A DNA stretch of 40,532 nt from Methylibium sp. (GTDB lineage Bacteria > Pseudomonadota > Gammaproteobacteria > Burkholderiales > Burkholderiaceae_C): contig NZ_JACDCW010000029.1 of the NCBI RefSeq assembly GCF_013817345.1, positions 1 through 40,532 of the forward strand, in the 5' to 3' direction. The notes under the pieces are model-generated. The model was not told the origin of the DNA. It saw nothing but the letters and a program-made list of their open reading frames with translations, and searched no databases. Below, one piece after another: positions 16,176 to 26,527 of this stretch. Both the position numbers and the translations under genes were made by a program. How positions within the stretch are numbered: the stretch's first letter is position 1; the number at the start of each line of letters is the position of its first letter.

Positions 16176-16796
16176 ATGAGTGGGAATCCCAGTGTCGAGT
16201 TCTTCGACAAGCAGTTCGAGCGGCAGGTTCGCGAGCACGACCTCGCGCTCAATCCCTTCGAGCTGGCGGCGCTGCCGCATCTGAACGGACGCGTACTGGA
16301 TCTGGGGTGCGGCATGGGCAACCTCGCGGTGGCGGCTGCGCGGCGTGGCTGTTCGGTGCTCGCGCTCGATGGCAGTGCGACGGCCATCGAGCATTTGCGT
16401 AGCGTCGCGGCCGCCGAGCGCCTCGACGTGGAGGCACCTCAAGTCGACCTGAGTCACTACGAGATCGGCGAAACGTTCGACACGACCGTGTCGATCGGCT
16501 TGCTGATGTTCTTCGATTGTCCGAGCGCCCGGTGGTCTCTTGGCGACATCCAGGCGCACGTCCGCGAAGGCGGCACGGCGATCGTCAACGTGCTGATCGA
16601 AGGCACGACCTACCTCGACATGTTCGATGCCGATCGCCACTGCCTGTTCGAGCGTGCCGCGCTGGCAGACCACTTTGCCCAGTGGGAGTTGTTGCGCTCG
16701 GAGTTCAGCGACTTCGAGGCGCCCGGCGGGCGGATCAAGTCCTTCGCCACCGTGATCGCGCGCAAGCCGCACGCCGCCGCTGCGGCCGGGACATAG
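16176..16796 (+). CDS. Class I SAM-dependent methyltransferase, TehB-like
   Basis: A 206-residue protein. The SAM-binding motif VLDLGCGMGNLAVAAARRG lies at residues about 40-58, followed by VLALDGSATAIEHL (acidic ribose-binding residue) and a YEIGETFDTTVSIGLLMFF segment. The N-terminus (VEFFDKQFERQV) resembles TehB and related small methyltransferases implicated in tellurite or thiopurine-type methylation. The substrate cannot be inferred. The ATG at 16176 is preferred over an upstream in-frame ATG at 16107, because the intervening residues look non-coding. It stands alone in this region. Confidence 0.8.
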   Translation: MSGNPSVEFFDKQFERQVREHDLALNPFELAALPHLNGRVLDLGCGMGNLAVAAARRGCSVLALDGSATAIEHLRSVAAAERLDVEAPQVDLSHYEIGETFDTTVSIGLLMFFDCPSARWSLGDIQAHVREGGTAIVNVLIEGTTYLDMFDADRHCLFERAALADHFAQWELLRSEFSDFEAPGGRIKSFATVIARKPHAAAAAGT

Positions 16797-17371
16797 GCCA
16801 GGCGCGGACCCGAGCCCTTTGCGCCGGCCTGCGCCTTGCCAGCCGTGTTGGAAGCATGCCGCGATGCGATCGAGTTGCACATGGGGACCGCGCCTGGACA
16901 TCGAGACCGACATCGCGCGGCTGCGGGCTCAGCTCGCGTTCCCGATTCAGCCGGACGGCGCCGATGACGGGACGGCCTTCGCCGCCCGCCCGAGCACGTG
17001 GACCTGCACCATGACGATCCACCCGACTTCGCGGCGCGTGCTCGCCGCCGTCCTGCTCGCAACCGTGCTGGCCGCCGACGGCTATGCGTCTATTCGCTGG
17101 GTATGAACTGAACCGGGGCATGAGCCATTCAAGATCTCCTTCGACGCTGACGGAGCTGTCTTCGCAGGCATAGGCGTGGTGAGGCAGGCCTGAGAGCCGT
17201 CCTGGTGCCGCCGAGCGACGATGCTGTCGATGCGCCAGCCGTCTTGCATCGAGAGATGCTGCGAAGGGGCGCCGCAAAACCGGCGGTCACTGGCCTTCCC
17301 GGTTGGCAAGTCACCCCGGCGTCACGCGCCCTGCCTATCGTGTGGCTGGCCCCTCACTCGCAGAGCACTCC
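16797..17371 (+). other. Mostly non-coding stretch with a truncated signal-peptide ORF
   Basis: No complete gene is visible. A 31-codon frame at 17011-17106 begins MTIHPTSRRVLAAVLLATVLAA in two short pieces (MTIHPTSRR then VLAAVLLATVLAADGYA), resembling an export signal whose mature part is lost. The remaining bases up to the phosphodiesterase start show no recognisable feature. Confidence 0.4.
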
Positions 17372-18600
17372 ATGATCAAGCTTCTGACTGCCGGCGTCGC
17401 GACGCTGACCCTGATCGCCGGCCTGGCTGGCTTCGCGGCATCGGCTGCCGCGTCCGAGCGATGGAAGCACGGGCATCGGCGAGCGCCGGCGGAGGCGCCG
17501 CTGGAGATCGGCCACCGCGGTGCGAGCGGCTATCTGCCCGAGCACACGCTCGAAGGCTACGCGCTGGCCATCGAGCTCGGCGCCGACTTTATCGAGCCGG
17601 ACTTGGTGGCGACCCAGGACGGTCACCTGATCGTGCGGCATGAGCTCAACATCCTCAACACGACCGACGTCGCGAGCCGGCCCGAGTTCGCTTCGCGCCG
17701 ACGCACGGCGGTGGTCGACGGTTTCGCCGAGGAAGGCTTCTTCGCTTCGGACTTCACCCTCGCCGAGATCCGCAGCCTGCGTGCCAAGCAAGCCTTTGCC
17801 GAGCGGCCGCAGCAGTTCAACGGCCGATTCGGTATCCCGACCTTCGACGAAGTGATCGACTGGCCAAGCGCAAGTCCAAGGAGGTCGGCCGCCGCGTCGG
17901 TGTGTACCCCGAAACCAAGCACCCCACCTACCACGCTCAGCTCGGCCTGCCGCTCGAGGAGCGCCTGCTGGCCGTGCTGCCGCGCCACGGCTGGAACTAC
18001 CGCGAGGCGCCCGTATTCATCCAGTCGGTCGAACAGTCCAACCTCAAGGCCCTGAACCGCATGACGCGCGTGCGGCTCATACAGCTGATCGATGCCAACA
18101 ACGTCAAGCCCGACGGCACGCTCGATTACAGCGCTCCGTTCGACCGTCCCTACGACTGGACGGCCTCTCGAGACCCCCAGCTGCTGGCGCGCACCTTCGG
18201 CTACTTCGCGACCGACGCGGGCCTGCAGGAGGTTGCGTCCTACGCCGACGGTATCGGGCCCTGGAAGCGCTACATCGTCTCGACCGTCGCCGATCCGGCC
18301 GGCAGCGGCCCGGGCGAGGCGAGCCTGAAGCTGGCACCGCCGAGCGATCTGGTCGCACGCGCCCACCAGGCCGGCTTGCTGGTGCATCCCTACACCTTTC
18401 GCAGCGAGCAGCCTCGCCTCGCCGGCGACTACGCGGGGAATCCGCTCAACGAGTACCTGCAGTTCTACGCACTCGGCGTTGACGGGATGTTCTCGGATTT
18501 CTTCGACACCGCGGTCGCTGCGCGCGCCCTGCACCGGTTGCAGGTCGACCCCGAGTACGCCGAATGCCTGACCCGCTCGGTGCGGCGAGCCTGCGACTGA
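17372..18600 (+). pseudogene. glpQ: Secreted glycerophosphodiester phosphodiesterase (GlpQ-like), frameshifted
   Basis: Residues 1-28 form a signal peptide. The GDPD catalytic motifs follow: [13 protein letters not shown] (His at about 48), [10 protein letters not shown] and LIVRHE. At about 17860 the frame is lost: gactggccaagcgcaag reads D-W-P-S in one frame, whereas insertion of one C would give D-L-A-K-R-K, the normal sequence. Reading resumes in the frame 17902-18600 with [26 protein letters not shown] and the C-terminal FSDFFDTAVAAR. The repaired length of about 409 residues equals a complete periplasmic GlpQ. The enzyme would release glycerol 3-phosphate from lipid head groups. A single missing base could be mutation or consensus error. 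Confidence 0.85.
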
Positions 18601-18691
18601 GTTCACCGCGAGTGGGTGCGGTCAGAGCCGCCTGACTCGTGTCGCTTTTCTGGCGTCCTCCATCGTCCCGACCGAAACACTGGAGTCCTTC

Positions 18692-20014
18692 ATGAACGAT
18701 CGCATCGAGAATCATCGCCGTCGGTTCCTCAAAACCACCGCGGCTGCTTTTGGCGTTGCCACATTACCGCGCTGGGCACAGGCGCAATCAGCACCGGCCG
18801 TCATCACCGACCCGAGCGCACGCCCCGTCGCGGCCCAGGGCCTGCAGTTCGGCGATTCCCGCGCAGGATCCGCCATCGTGTGGAGCCGAAGCGACCGCCC
18901 GGCGCGCTTGATCGTGGAGTACGCGCTCGACGAGCAGTTCGCAGATGCCAGGAAGGTCATCGGCCCTCACGCACTGAAATCGACCGACTACACGGTCCGC
19001 CAGGAACTGGTCGGTCTGCCGCCGGGGCGCGACGTGTTCGTGCGTGCCAGCTTCCAGGGCCTGGACAACAGCCGTGCGTTGAGCGAGCCGGTGCTCGGCC
19101 GCTTGCGCACCCCTTCGCTCAGCGCTCGCGACATCCGGTTCGTCTGGGGCGGTGACACCGCCGGTCAGGGCTGGGGCATCAACCCGGCCTTCGGCGGCAT
19201 GCGCATCTACGAAGCGATGCGCCAGCGCCGGCCGCACTTCTTCATCCACAGCGGCGACACCATCTATGTCGATGGCCCGATCACGTCCTCGCTCGTTGCC
19301 GAGAACGGCCGCACATGGAACAACATCGTCACGCCGGAAGTGTCCAAGGTCGCCGAGACCCTCGACGAGTTCCGCGGGCGCTACCGCTACAACCTGCTGG
19401 ACGAGAACGTCCGCCGCTTCAATGCCGAGGTGCCGCAGATCTGGCAGTGGGACGACCACGAGGTGACGAACAACTGGTCCGACGCCAAGGACCTCTCCGG
19501 CGACAGCCGCTATACCGAAAAGAACGTTCCGCTGCTCACCGCGCGGGGTGGCCGCGCCTTCCTAGAGTACGCGCCGATGCGGCCCTTCGGGGCGGTGGAG
19601 TCCGAGCGCATCTACCGCAAGTTCAGCCACGGGCCGCTGCTCGACGTGTTCGTCGTCGACATGCGCAGCTACCGGGGCCCGAACAGCTTCAACCGCCAGA
19701 CGGCGCCCGGCCCTGAGACGGCCCTCTTCGGCCGCGAGCAGCTGAACTGGCTCGAGCGCGAGCTGTCGCGCTCGCGCGCTGCCTGGAAGGTGATCGCCGC
19801 CGACATGCCGATCGGACTGCTCATCGGCGACGGTCGCGACGCGCAGGACCGCAGCCGTTTCGAGGGCCCGACCAACGGCGACGGCCCGGCCCTCGGGCGC
19901 GAGTTCGAAGTTGCCGAGCTGCTCACCCACATCAAGCACGACAAGGTGCTCAACGACGGCCGCATCAGCCGTGAAGAGTTCACGGACAACTACACCGCCG
20001 TACCTGCGCGTTGA
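18692..20014 (+). CDS. PhoD-like alkaline phosphatase/phosphodiesterase, Tat-exported, C-terminally truncated
   Basis: A 440-residue protein with a Tat signal (NHRRRFLKTTAAAFG, twin Arg at 9-11). PhoD motifs include FVWGGDTAGQGWGI, FFIHSGDTIY (metal-binding Asp), IWQWDDHEVTNNW, LDVFVVDMRSYRG and VIAADMPIGL. Family members normally continue to a final metal site in a TADVHYTAAH-like motif, which is absent. After HIKHDKVL the sequence changes to NDGRISREEFTDNY, which looks like half an EF-hand, and stops. About 80-100 residues seem lost, so activity is doubtful. It lies 91 bp after the phosphodiesterase and has a GGAG site. The two would cooperate in phosphate scavenging. Confidence 0.82.
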   Translation: MNDRIENHRRRFLKTTAAAFGVATLPRWAQAQSAPAVITDPSARPVAAQGLQFGDSRAGSAIVWSRSDRPARLIVEYALDEQFADARKVIGPHALKSTDYTVRQELVGLPPGRDVFVRASFQGLDNSRALSEPVLGRLRTPSLSARDIRFVWGGDTAGQGWGINPAFGGMRIYEAMRQRRPHFFIHSGDTIYVDGPITSSLVAENGRTWNNIVTPEVSKVAETLDEFRGRYRYNLLDENVRRFNAEVPQIWQWDDHEVTNNWSDAKDLSGDSRYTEKNVPLLTARGGRAFLEYAPMRPFGAVESERIYRKFSHGPLLDVFVVDMRSYRGPNSFNRQTAPGPETALFGREQLNWLERELSRSRAAWKVIAADMPIGLLIGDGRDAQDRSRFEGPTNGDGPALGREFEVAELLTHIKHDKVLNDGRISREEFTDNYTAVPAR

Positions 20015-20092
20015 TCGTCGCCCGCGCCGGCCAGCTTCATAGAAATAGGCCCGGCGCGAAGGCGCCAAGCCTGCTCTATTCAAGGAACAGCC

Positions 20093-20774
20093 ATGCAACA
20101 TCGATTCCCTCTCTCTCTCTCACGATTGCCACGCTGGCGATCGGCATCGGCATTTCGGGCGCCGCGCTCGCGCAGAGCACCGGCCTGCTGCGCCGTCGAT
20201 CCCGGGCGCAACCGCCGTCAAGGGCCCCGCCGTCGCAGTGAATACGGTGGCCATCACCGGCAAGGTCAGCCACATCGACCGCACCAAGCGGACGGTGGCC
20301 GTGCGCAGCGATGACGGCCGCATGGCCACGCTGGTGGTCGGGCCGAACGTGCCCAACTTCGACACCATCGACCTCGGCGACCGCGTGACGATGCACTACA
20401 CCGAAGCGGTTTCGCTGGCCATCGCCAAGGGCGGCATCGGCACGGATGATGTGAAGCTCGGCGAGATTCGCACCAAGATCGAAGCCGACGCCGCCCGAAA
20501 GGCGCAGGACGGCATGCCTGGCATGGCGGCGATGGAGAGGACCACGCTGGTGGCCAACGTGTTCCAAATCGACCGCCAGCGCGGCGTGCTTACGTTGCGA
20601 GGCACCGACGGTGTACCGGTCGAGATCAAGGTTCCCGACAAGCAAGCGCTCGATCAGATCCAGCTCAATGACCAGGTGGTGGTCGGTTATCGCCAGGCGG
20701 CGGCCGTGTCGATTGACGAGGGCGGCGCAATGGCCGGTCAGGGCGATCCGGCTGCCGCGTCGCCGAGCCGCTGA
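20093..20774 (+). pseudogene. Exported small-domain protein, frameshifted at its 5' end
   Basis: The conserved body (20238-20774, about 178 residues) is clearly paralogous to the product of 22099-22749: shared segments include GKVSHID/GKITAID, VGPNVPNFD/VGPNVNNFD, VANVFQIDR and LRGTDGVPVE. The 5' end is broken. ATG at 20093 leads into a (CT)6 tract, after which the signal-peptide frame (TIATLAIGIGISGAALAQS) is out of phase, and a second shift near 20190-20200 is needed to reach the body. A GTG at 20238 could give a cytoplasmic product. The function is unknown, and the repeats suggest two OB/barrel-like halves. Confidence 0.6.
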
Positions 20775-20893
20775 GTACATAGGCGCCAAGGGGGTGCGAG
20801 GGCAGGCGATCATCGGCAGCTCGCCCTCGGCGCTGCACGTCTTGTGAGCCGAGCCGTACCCTTGCCGCACCCTTGCATAACGGAGCGTGACTC

Positions 20894-21345
20894 ATGACGA
20901 GAGGCGACTTGTTGCGCGCCCGCGTGCTACTGGCCGGGGCTGGCGTCGTGGCCGTCCTCGTGGCGTCGGCGCATGCGCAGCAGCCGGGCGATCCGGAACG
21001 CGCCGTGCGCGTCGAACAGGCCGCAGCCGCACTGTCCGGCCCGGCCATCGCCAGCCACCGCGGCTACCGCGCTACCCACCTGTTCGGTGCCACCGTCCAC
21101 AACCGCCGGGGCGACGCGATCGGCTCCGTCGAAGACTTGGTCATCGACACCTGCAGTGGGGAGGTCCGCCATGCCGTGCTGACAGTCGGCGAAGGCCTGC
21201 TGCCGGGCGGCGGCCGGCAGCTCGCGGTGCCTGTCGGCTCGCTGCGGGGCCAGGTCGTGGGCGCGATCGAAAGCCCGGTCGACCGGCTCCTGCTCGACAT
21301 CGACCCGCAACACGTGGCGCGTCTGTCCGCCGCGCGCAGCAGCGT
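20894..21345 (+). CDS. Exported PRC-barrel domain protein, truncated by IS21 fragment
   Basis: It starts with a signal peptide (LLAGAGVVAVLVASAHAQQ) and has a PRC-barrel domain at about residues 55-120 (LFGATVHNRRGDAIGSVEDL, then LVIDTCSGEVRHAVLTVG). Recognisable sequence ends near DIDPQHVARLSA, at about 21340. The frame stays open to 21553, but those codons are antisense to an istA fragment. PRC-barrel proteins of this type are envelope proteins of unclear function, often beside stress-related genes. The GTGACTC/ATG context is ordinary. Confidence 0.7.
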
Positions 21346-21650
21346 AGCGCCTGCACGACGAGCTGCTGCGCGTGCTCGGGCAGCTCGATGTCCTTGTGCC
21401 GCTGCATGCTGCGCGGGTGGCGCGCGACGAGTTCGCCCTGGGCATAGATGCACACGCGGTCGGCCCAGGCCTTCATGGTTAGGCGCTGGCCGACGTGGCG
21501 CGAGGGCACGGAGTAGGTGTTGGAGTCCAGCGCGACGCGGAATTGCTTGTTGACGCTGACCGTGCGCACGCGTGCGAGGTCGAACCCGACGGGGTTGAGC
21601 CGCTTGAGGTGGGCGCGCTCCTCCTCGAACATATCGACGGGCCGGCGCTG
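21345..21650 (-). pseudogene. istA (IS21-family transposase) C-terminal fragment
   Basis: The minus-strand translation includes RPVDMFEEERAHLKRLNPV, NKQFRVALDSNTYSVPS and AQGELVARHPRS followed by HKDIELPEH, a standard arrangement in the C-terminal third of IS21 IstA. The fragment is about 300 bp and lies between the truncated PRC-barrel gene and a phospholipase D remnant, with which it shares an open frame (21141-21959). It is dead as a transposase. An istB plus the end of istA from a related element lie at the right edge of the window. Confidence 0.75.
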
Positions 21651-21930
21651 GCGCCGCGCGAAGGCCGCGTCGTAGACGTTCAGATTGGCCTCGTCATTGA
21701 TGCTGAACGAGCGGTTGTCGAAATTGGTCGAGCCGACCGAGACCCACAGCCGATCCACCACCATCACCTGGAATGGAACATGGTCGGCTGGTATTCGTGA
21801 ATCTCGGCGCCGACAGCGAGCAGCTTGCCCCACCCGGCGCGCGATGCGCGGCGCACGTCTGGGGTGAACTTTGGGAACACCGCATCCTGGACCGCGCGGC
21901 GCAGCGTTTTCGGCCAACTCGCGCCACGTC
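21650..21930 (-). pseudogene. Phospholipase D / cardiolipin synthase-like remnant
   Basis: It encodes the second PLD half: VMVVDRLWVSVGSTNFDNRS is adjacent to FSINDEANLNVYDAAFARRQ. These contain the G-S-x-N-F-D-x-R-S element that follows the HxK motif. One base appears missing at about 21785, where the upstream part (EIHEYQPTMFHS, in another frame) should join VMVVD. The 5' half is absent and the 3' end is fused to the istA fragment. Intact relatives make cardiolipin or hydrolyse phospholipids. Confidence 0.75.
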
Positions 21931-22098
21931 AGACCGCCGAGACTCCGCAACGTCTTCACGTCAATGATTCCTCGTCAGCGTGCCGTGCGCGGCGCCACCG
22001 GAATTGATGGCACGGCGTGGGAACGCCCCTTGCAGGGCATGGGTCTCGGGCTCATTGCCCGTTTCACTTCCATCGCCTGGTAGGCAAAGGAGAGCAGC

Positions 22099-22749
22099 AT
22101 GAAACGATCATCTTCGAGACTCGCCATCGCGGCCTGCGCCTTGGGCCTCGGCGCCCCAGTGGCCGTGCTTGCGCAGACCGCGCCGGGCCAGACCATGGTC
22201 GAACCAGGCACCACGAATTCGGCGACGGTCAACCCGAAGGTCATCGGCCCGGTCGTCACGGCCGACGTGACCCGAATTGCCGGCAAGATCACGGCCATCG
22301 ATCCCGCCAAGCGGGTGATCCGGGTGGAGGGTGACAAGGGCCGCACGGCGACGATCGCCGTCGGGCCCAACGTGAACAACTTCGACAACCTCAAGGTCGG
22401 CGACAAGGCGGCGGTGCGCTACAGCCAAGCGGTCGCGATCGCCATCGCCAAGGACGGCACGGGCAACGACTACAAGCTGGGTGAGATCCGCACCAAGATT
22501 CAAGCCGACGCGGCGCGCCAGGCGCTGCCGGGCGGCAAGCCGGGTCTTGCGGCGGTGGAGAGTGTCACCACGGTGGCCAACGTCTTCCAGATCGACCGCG
22601 AGCACAGCATCCTGACCTTGCGGGGTACCGACGGTGTCCCGGTGGAGGTCAAGGTGCCCGAGCAGGCACTCCAGCAGATCAAGCTCGACGACCAGCTGGT
22701 GACCGGCTACCGCCAGGCGGCAGCCATCGAGATCGAGCCGATGCGCTGA
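22099..22749 (+). CDS. Exported protein of unknown function, paralogue of the gene at 20093
   Basis: A 216-residue protein with a clear signal peptide (MKRSSSRLAIAACALGLGA, cleavage near VLAQ). The mature part has two similar segments beginning KITAIDPAKRVIRVEG and NVFQIDREHSILTLRG, suggesting an internal duplication of a small beta-domain of about 70 residues. It ends in GYRQAAAIEIEPMR. An AGGAG site precedes the ATG. No family name is recognised. Its damaged paralogue lies 1.3 kb upstream, separated by the PRC-barrel and PLD/istA debris, so the two probably arose by duplication. Confidence 0.75.
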   Translation: MKRSSSRLAIAACALGLGAPVAVLAQTAPGQTMVEPGTTNSATVNPKVIGPVVTADVTRIAGKITAIDPAKRVIRVEGDKGRTATIAVGPNVNNFDNLKVGDKAAVRYSQAVAIAIAKDGTGNDYKLGEIRTKIQADAARQALPGGKPGLAAVESVTTVANVFQIDREHSILTLRGTDGVPVEVKVPEQALQQIKLDDQLVTGYRQAAAIEIEPMR

Positions 22750-22762
22750 TTGACTAGAACCA

Positions 22763-25700
22763 TGCTGAAAAGTCTACGATGGGCAGGAATCATCCTTCTT
22801 GCCATTATTTTGGTGATCGCGATTGCCGTCACGTTCTTTACCGAACGCCTCATCGAATTTGGCGCGAGCCGTGCGCTCGGGCGGAATGTGGAAATCACCG
22901 AAAGCGTCGATATCGATTACTCGATGTTGCCAACGATTCATGCCACAGGGGTACGCATCGATAATGTTGACTGGAGCAAGCGACCCAACATGCTGGAGGC
23001 CGGCGCCCTCACGGCATCAATCGATTTGCGCGCGTTGTTCGACGGCAGGATCGTGCTGCCTGCAATCAGTGTGTCGGAACCACTGCTATATCTGGAAAAA
23101 TCCGCAAACGGTGCCGTCAACTGGAATTTCTCTGGCAGCGCATAAAGCAACGAGAGCGCTGCCAGCCAGCAGGTCAGCGCCGGCCAGCAGAAACAGAGCA
23201 TTCCTGTCATCAATGATCTGGACGTCAGGAACGGCAAGCTTGTCTACATCGATCATGCAGAAAACACGGAACTCGTGACAACCGTCGATGCACTCGTTGG
23301 GCAGTTGCCGCAGCAGAAGCCGGTCCAGGTCAGCGCAAACGGCCAGTTCGAAGGAGAACCATACCGGCTTGAAGCAAGTGCCGGCCCGCTTCAGCGATTG
23401 CAGGACGATGCCACGCCCTATCCGGTCAAGCTGACGTCAATATGGAGGCAATACAGGCGCACGCCGAAGGAACGATTGCTGCGCCGATGAAACTGGATGG
23501 TGTGGACGTCAAAATGCGGCTGGAAGGAAAAGCGCTTGCGCCTCTGATTCCGGGAGCAGATGTTCCTGCTTTGCATCAGCCATTCAGCCTCGAAAGCCGG
23601 CTAGTGAGCAATGGCGATGTATGGAAGCTTTCCAGTATTGAAGGAGACCTTGGCGAGAGCAGCCTGCGGGGTGACGCCCTGCTGGACATGAGCAGGAAAA
23701 CGCCGTTCATCCAGGCCGACATCAAGTCCCGCAAGCTCGATGTCGGCTTTCTGAAAAGCCTCACAAGCGGCAAGCCGGACAAACCGGATGCGACGCCACA
23801 GCAATTTCCCGGGCTGGACATGCTGAAGACCGTGAACGCACTCGTGCATCTTGAAAGCAGCGAGATAACGGGAACCGACCTTCCGCTTGATGATTTCGCG
23901 CTCGATCTTGCTCTCGAGGACGGCGTGCTGGTCATCAATCCCTTCAAGCTGGGCGTTGCTGGTGGCAAGCTTGTCGCGGAGATCAGGCTGGATGCATCGG
24001 TACCCGAGCCAACCGGAAAGATTGCGATGCGGTTTGATGACGTTCCTGTCTCCCCGCTGCTCGATCCCTTTGTCCAGACTGTCGACATCGGTGGAATAGT
24101 CGATGGCCAGTTCACTGTGGGTTTTTCATCGGACAGCATTGGCACGGCAGATGGCCGCTTGCATTACATTGCACCGAAGAAAGGCACCGATCTGACATTC
24201 AAACTCGACCGCGTACGCAATGAGCAGGAGTGGCTGCTGCAGGTCAGTGTCGACGGCACGTTCCGTGGCGCACCTGCGCAGGGCAGTTTCACCGGCCAGC
24301 CCTTTCATCTTCTGGACGATCCGAACGCCGCCGTGCCTGTCGATCTCAACCTGACTCTTGCCGACACCCGCGCAGCCATCAAAGGCACCGTCGCCGAGCT
24401 TGGAAACCTGATCAACGTGAATGCGTCGATGGCCGGCCCGGGAACAGACAGATTGTCCCGGATCACCGCAATCGATCTGCCCGACCTTCCGGGCTACAAG
24501 GCATCGGGCCATATCGTGAGGGATCATGACACCGTCAAGGTGGAGGCCCTGCGCGCGCGCCTTGGCACAAGCGACCTCGCCGGCTCGGCAATCGTGCGCA
24601 ATATGCTGGGCGACGGCAAACCGTTCATCGGACTTGATCTGGCTTCGGAAACGCTTGCCCACTCCGATTTCGATCAGCTTTTCGGCAAGGGCGGCAAGTC
24701 GACCGATTGGCTGGAGCAATTCGACAAGCTCAACGCCAACGTCGAGGTCGCAGTCAAGCGTGCGATCGCGCCCAAACAGGTGGTGTTTCGCAATATCCGT
24801 CTTGATGGTGTCCTGAAGGATGGCCTGTTCAAGTTGACACTGATGCGCTTCCAGGTCGCAGGCGGCAAGGTGGCCGCGAACGCCGCAGTGAGAGTGGATC
24901 AAATAAAGGGAACGGACAAGAAGAAAAGCCTGCGCGGAACAGTCAAGGCCGATGTCGATAACGTGCATCTGGCGGAAGCATTGAAGCCTCTGGGCCTGGG
25001 AGACAACGTGCCGGGATGGCTGAATGCCGACATCGATATCGCGCTCGGCCCCGAAGCGCGAAAGCGCACGGGAAAGAGCACGGTTCGGTACGACGACAGG
25101 CAGGGGACCAACCTGGAGTTCGCGCTCTCGCAGACGCCATCCGCAACCGTCCTCAAAGGCGATGGCACGTTCCTGAGCGAGCCGTTCCGGCTCAGCGGCA
25201 CGGCAGGCCCCCTGTCGCGCCTCGTCAGCGACCATCGCTATCCGTTCGATATCTATTTCAAGATGCTCGAGACGAGCGGCCAAATGGCCGGCTCACTGCG
25301 CGAGCCGCTGGCGTTCGACGGCCTGAAGTCCTCGCTGGAAATCTCAGGGCCGAATCCGAGACGGGCCGAACCCGTGGTCGGCTTCCGCCTGCCTGAACTG
25401 CCGCCCTACCGCCTCAAGGGAGACTTGTTCCGGCAGAAAGACATCTGGCGGTTTACTGATATCAAGGGAACGGTCGGCGACTCCGACCTATCCGGAAAAA
25501 TCATCGTCGATAACCAGAAAGGCAAGCCGTATGTCAATGCCGATCTCCATTCGAACATGCTCGATTTCGATGACCTTGCCGGGATCATCGGCGGCATTCC
25601 CGGCACGGAGCCAGGCGAAGTCGCGTCTCCCGCACAGAAGGAGAAATCGGCGGCACTGGCAAACAGCAATACCGTGCTGCCGGACGAAGATTTCGAGTTT

Positions 25701-26527
25701 GACGTGCTCTCCAGATTCAATGCGGACGTTCGCTACGATGCCGACCGCATCGACTCCGACACCTTGCCGCTGGAGTACATGACGCTGAACTTTTCGTTGA
25801 AAGATGGCCGCCTTCTGGTGAAACCCGTTCTGATCGGCGCAGCAGGAGGCGTGGTGAAAGCCAACATTCGCCTGGTGGATAAACCGGGCGAACGGCCGGT
25901 TCGCGGCGAGGTCGAGTTGGAGGTCGACAGACTTCGCCTAGAAAATATCGCCAACGCGTACGGCATTGCCGACGAGAGCTTCGGCTCCATCGGCGGTCAG
26001 GCCACGTTTCAGACCAGAGGAGAGTCCGTCGCGAAAATGCTTGCTTCCATTGATGGCCAGGCGTCGTTCATGATGGCAGGGGGTGCCCTTGATGCAATGC
26101 TGGTGGAGCTTGGCGGCCTGGACGGTGGAGAGGCGCTGCTGACATGGCTGGGGAAGATACGGCGGTGAAAGTGCGTTGCGCCTTTATCGATGCCAGCGCG
26201 CAAAGCGGCGTCCTCTCGCTTGACACGGCAATTGTCGACACGACCGATACAAAATTCACGATGGAGGGCAAGGTCGGCTTCGGCAACGAGTCGCTCGATC
26301 TGGTGGTGAAGGCGCACCCCAAGGACTTCAGCATTTTCGCTCTTCGTGCCCCGCTCATCATCGACGGCACATTTAAAACGCCCAAGTTGCATCCGTCGTG
26401 GGGAGGTCTTTTGGCCCGCGGTGCCGCGGCCGTGGCGCTTGGAGCAATCGCGCCGCCGTTGGCGCTACTGGCGCTGATCGAACCTGGCGTGGGTGAAAGC
26501 GCATTTTGCCCATTAGAGGAAGAATGA
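22763..26527 (+). pseudogene. AsmA-family envelope protein, three lesions
   Basis: The protein would be about 1250 residues. It begins with an N-terminal membrane anchor (AGIILLAIILVIAIAVTFF), followed by the long repetitive beta-rich AsmA region and a C-terminal AsmA signature (QARFQ-like GGQATFQTRGES, then SLDTAIVDTTDTKF and LDLVVKAHPKDFSIF). AsmA-like proteins bridge the periplasm and are linked to lipid transport. Lesions: an in-frame TAA at 23143, a frameshift near 23440 (PVKLTS then NMEAIQAHAEG in another frame) and a missing base near 26155 (WLGK then DTAVKVR). Base composition is visibly lower in GC than in its neighbours, with many AAA, GAA and ATT codons, suggesting a different donor. 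Confidence 0.85.

Noticed and set aside
24126-25283. 385-codon minus frame opposite the AsmA gene
   Set aside because: It is antisense to a recognisable AsmA sequence and has no supporting start or motif.
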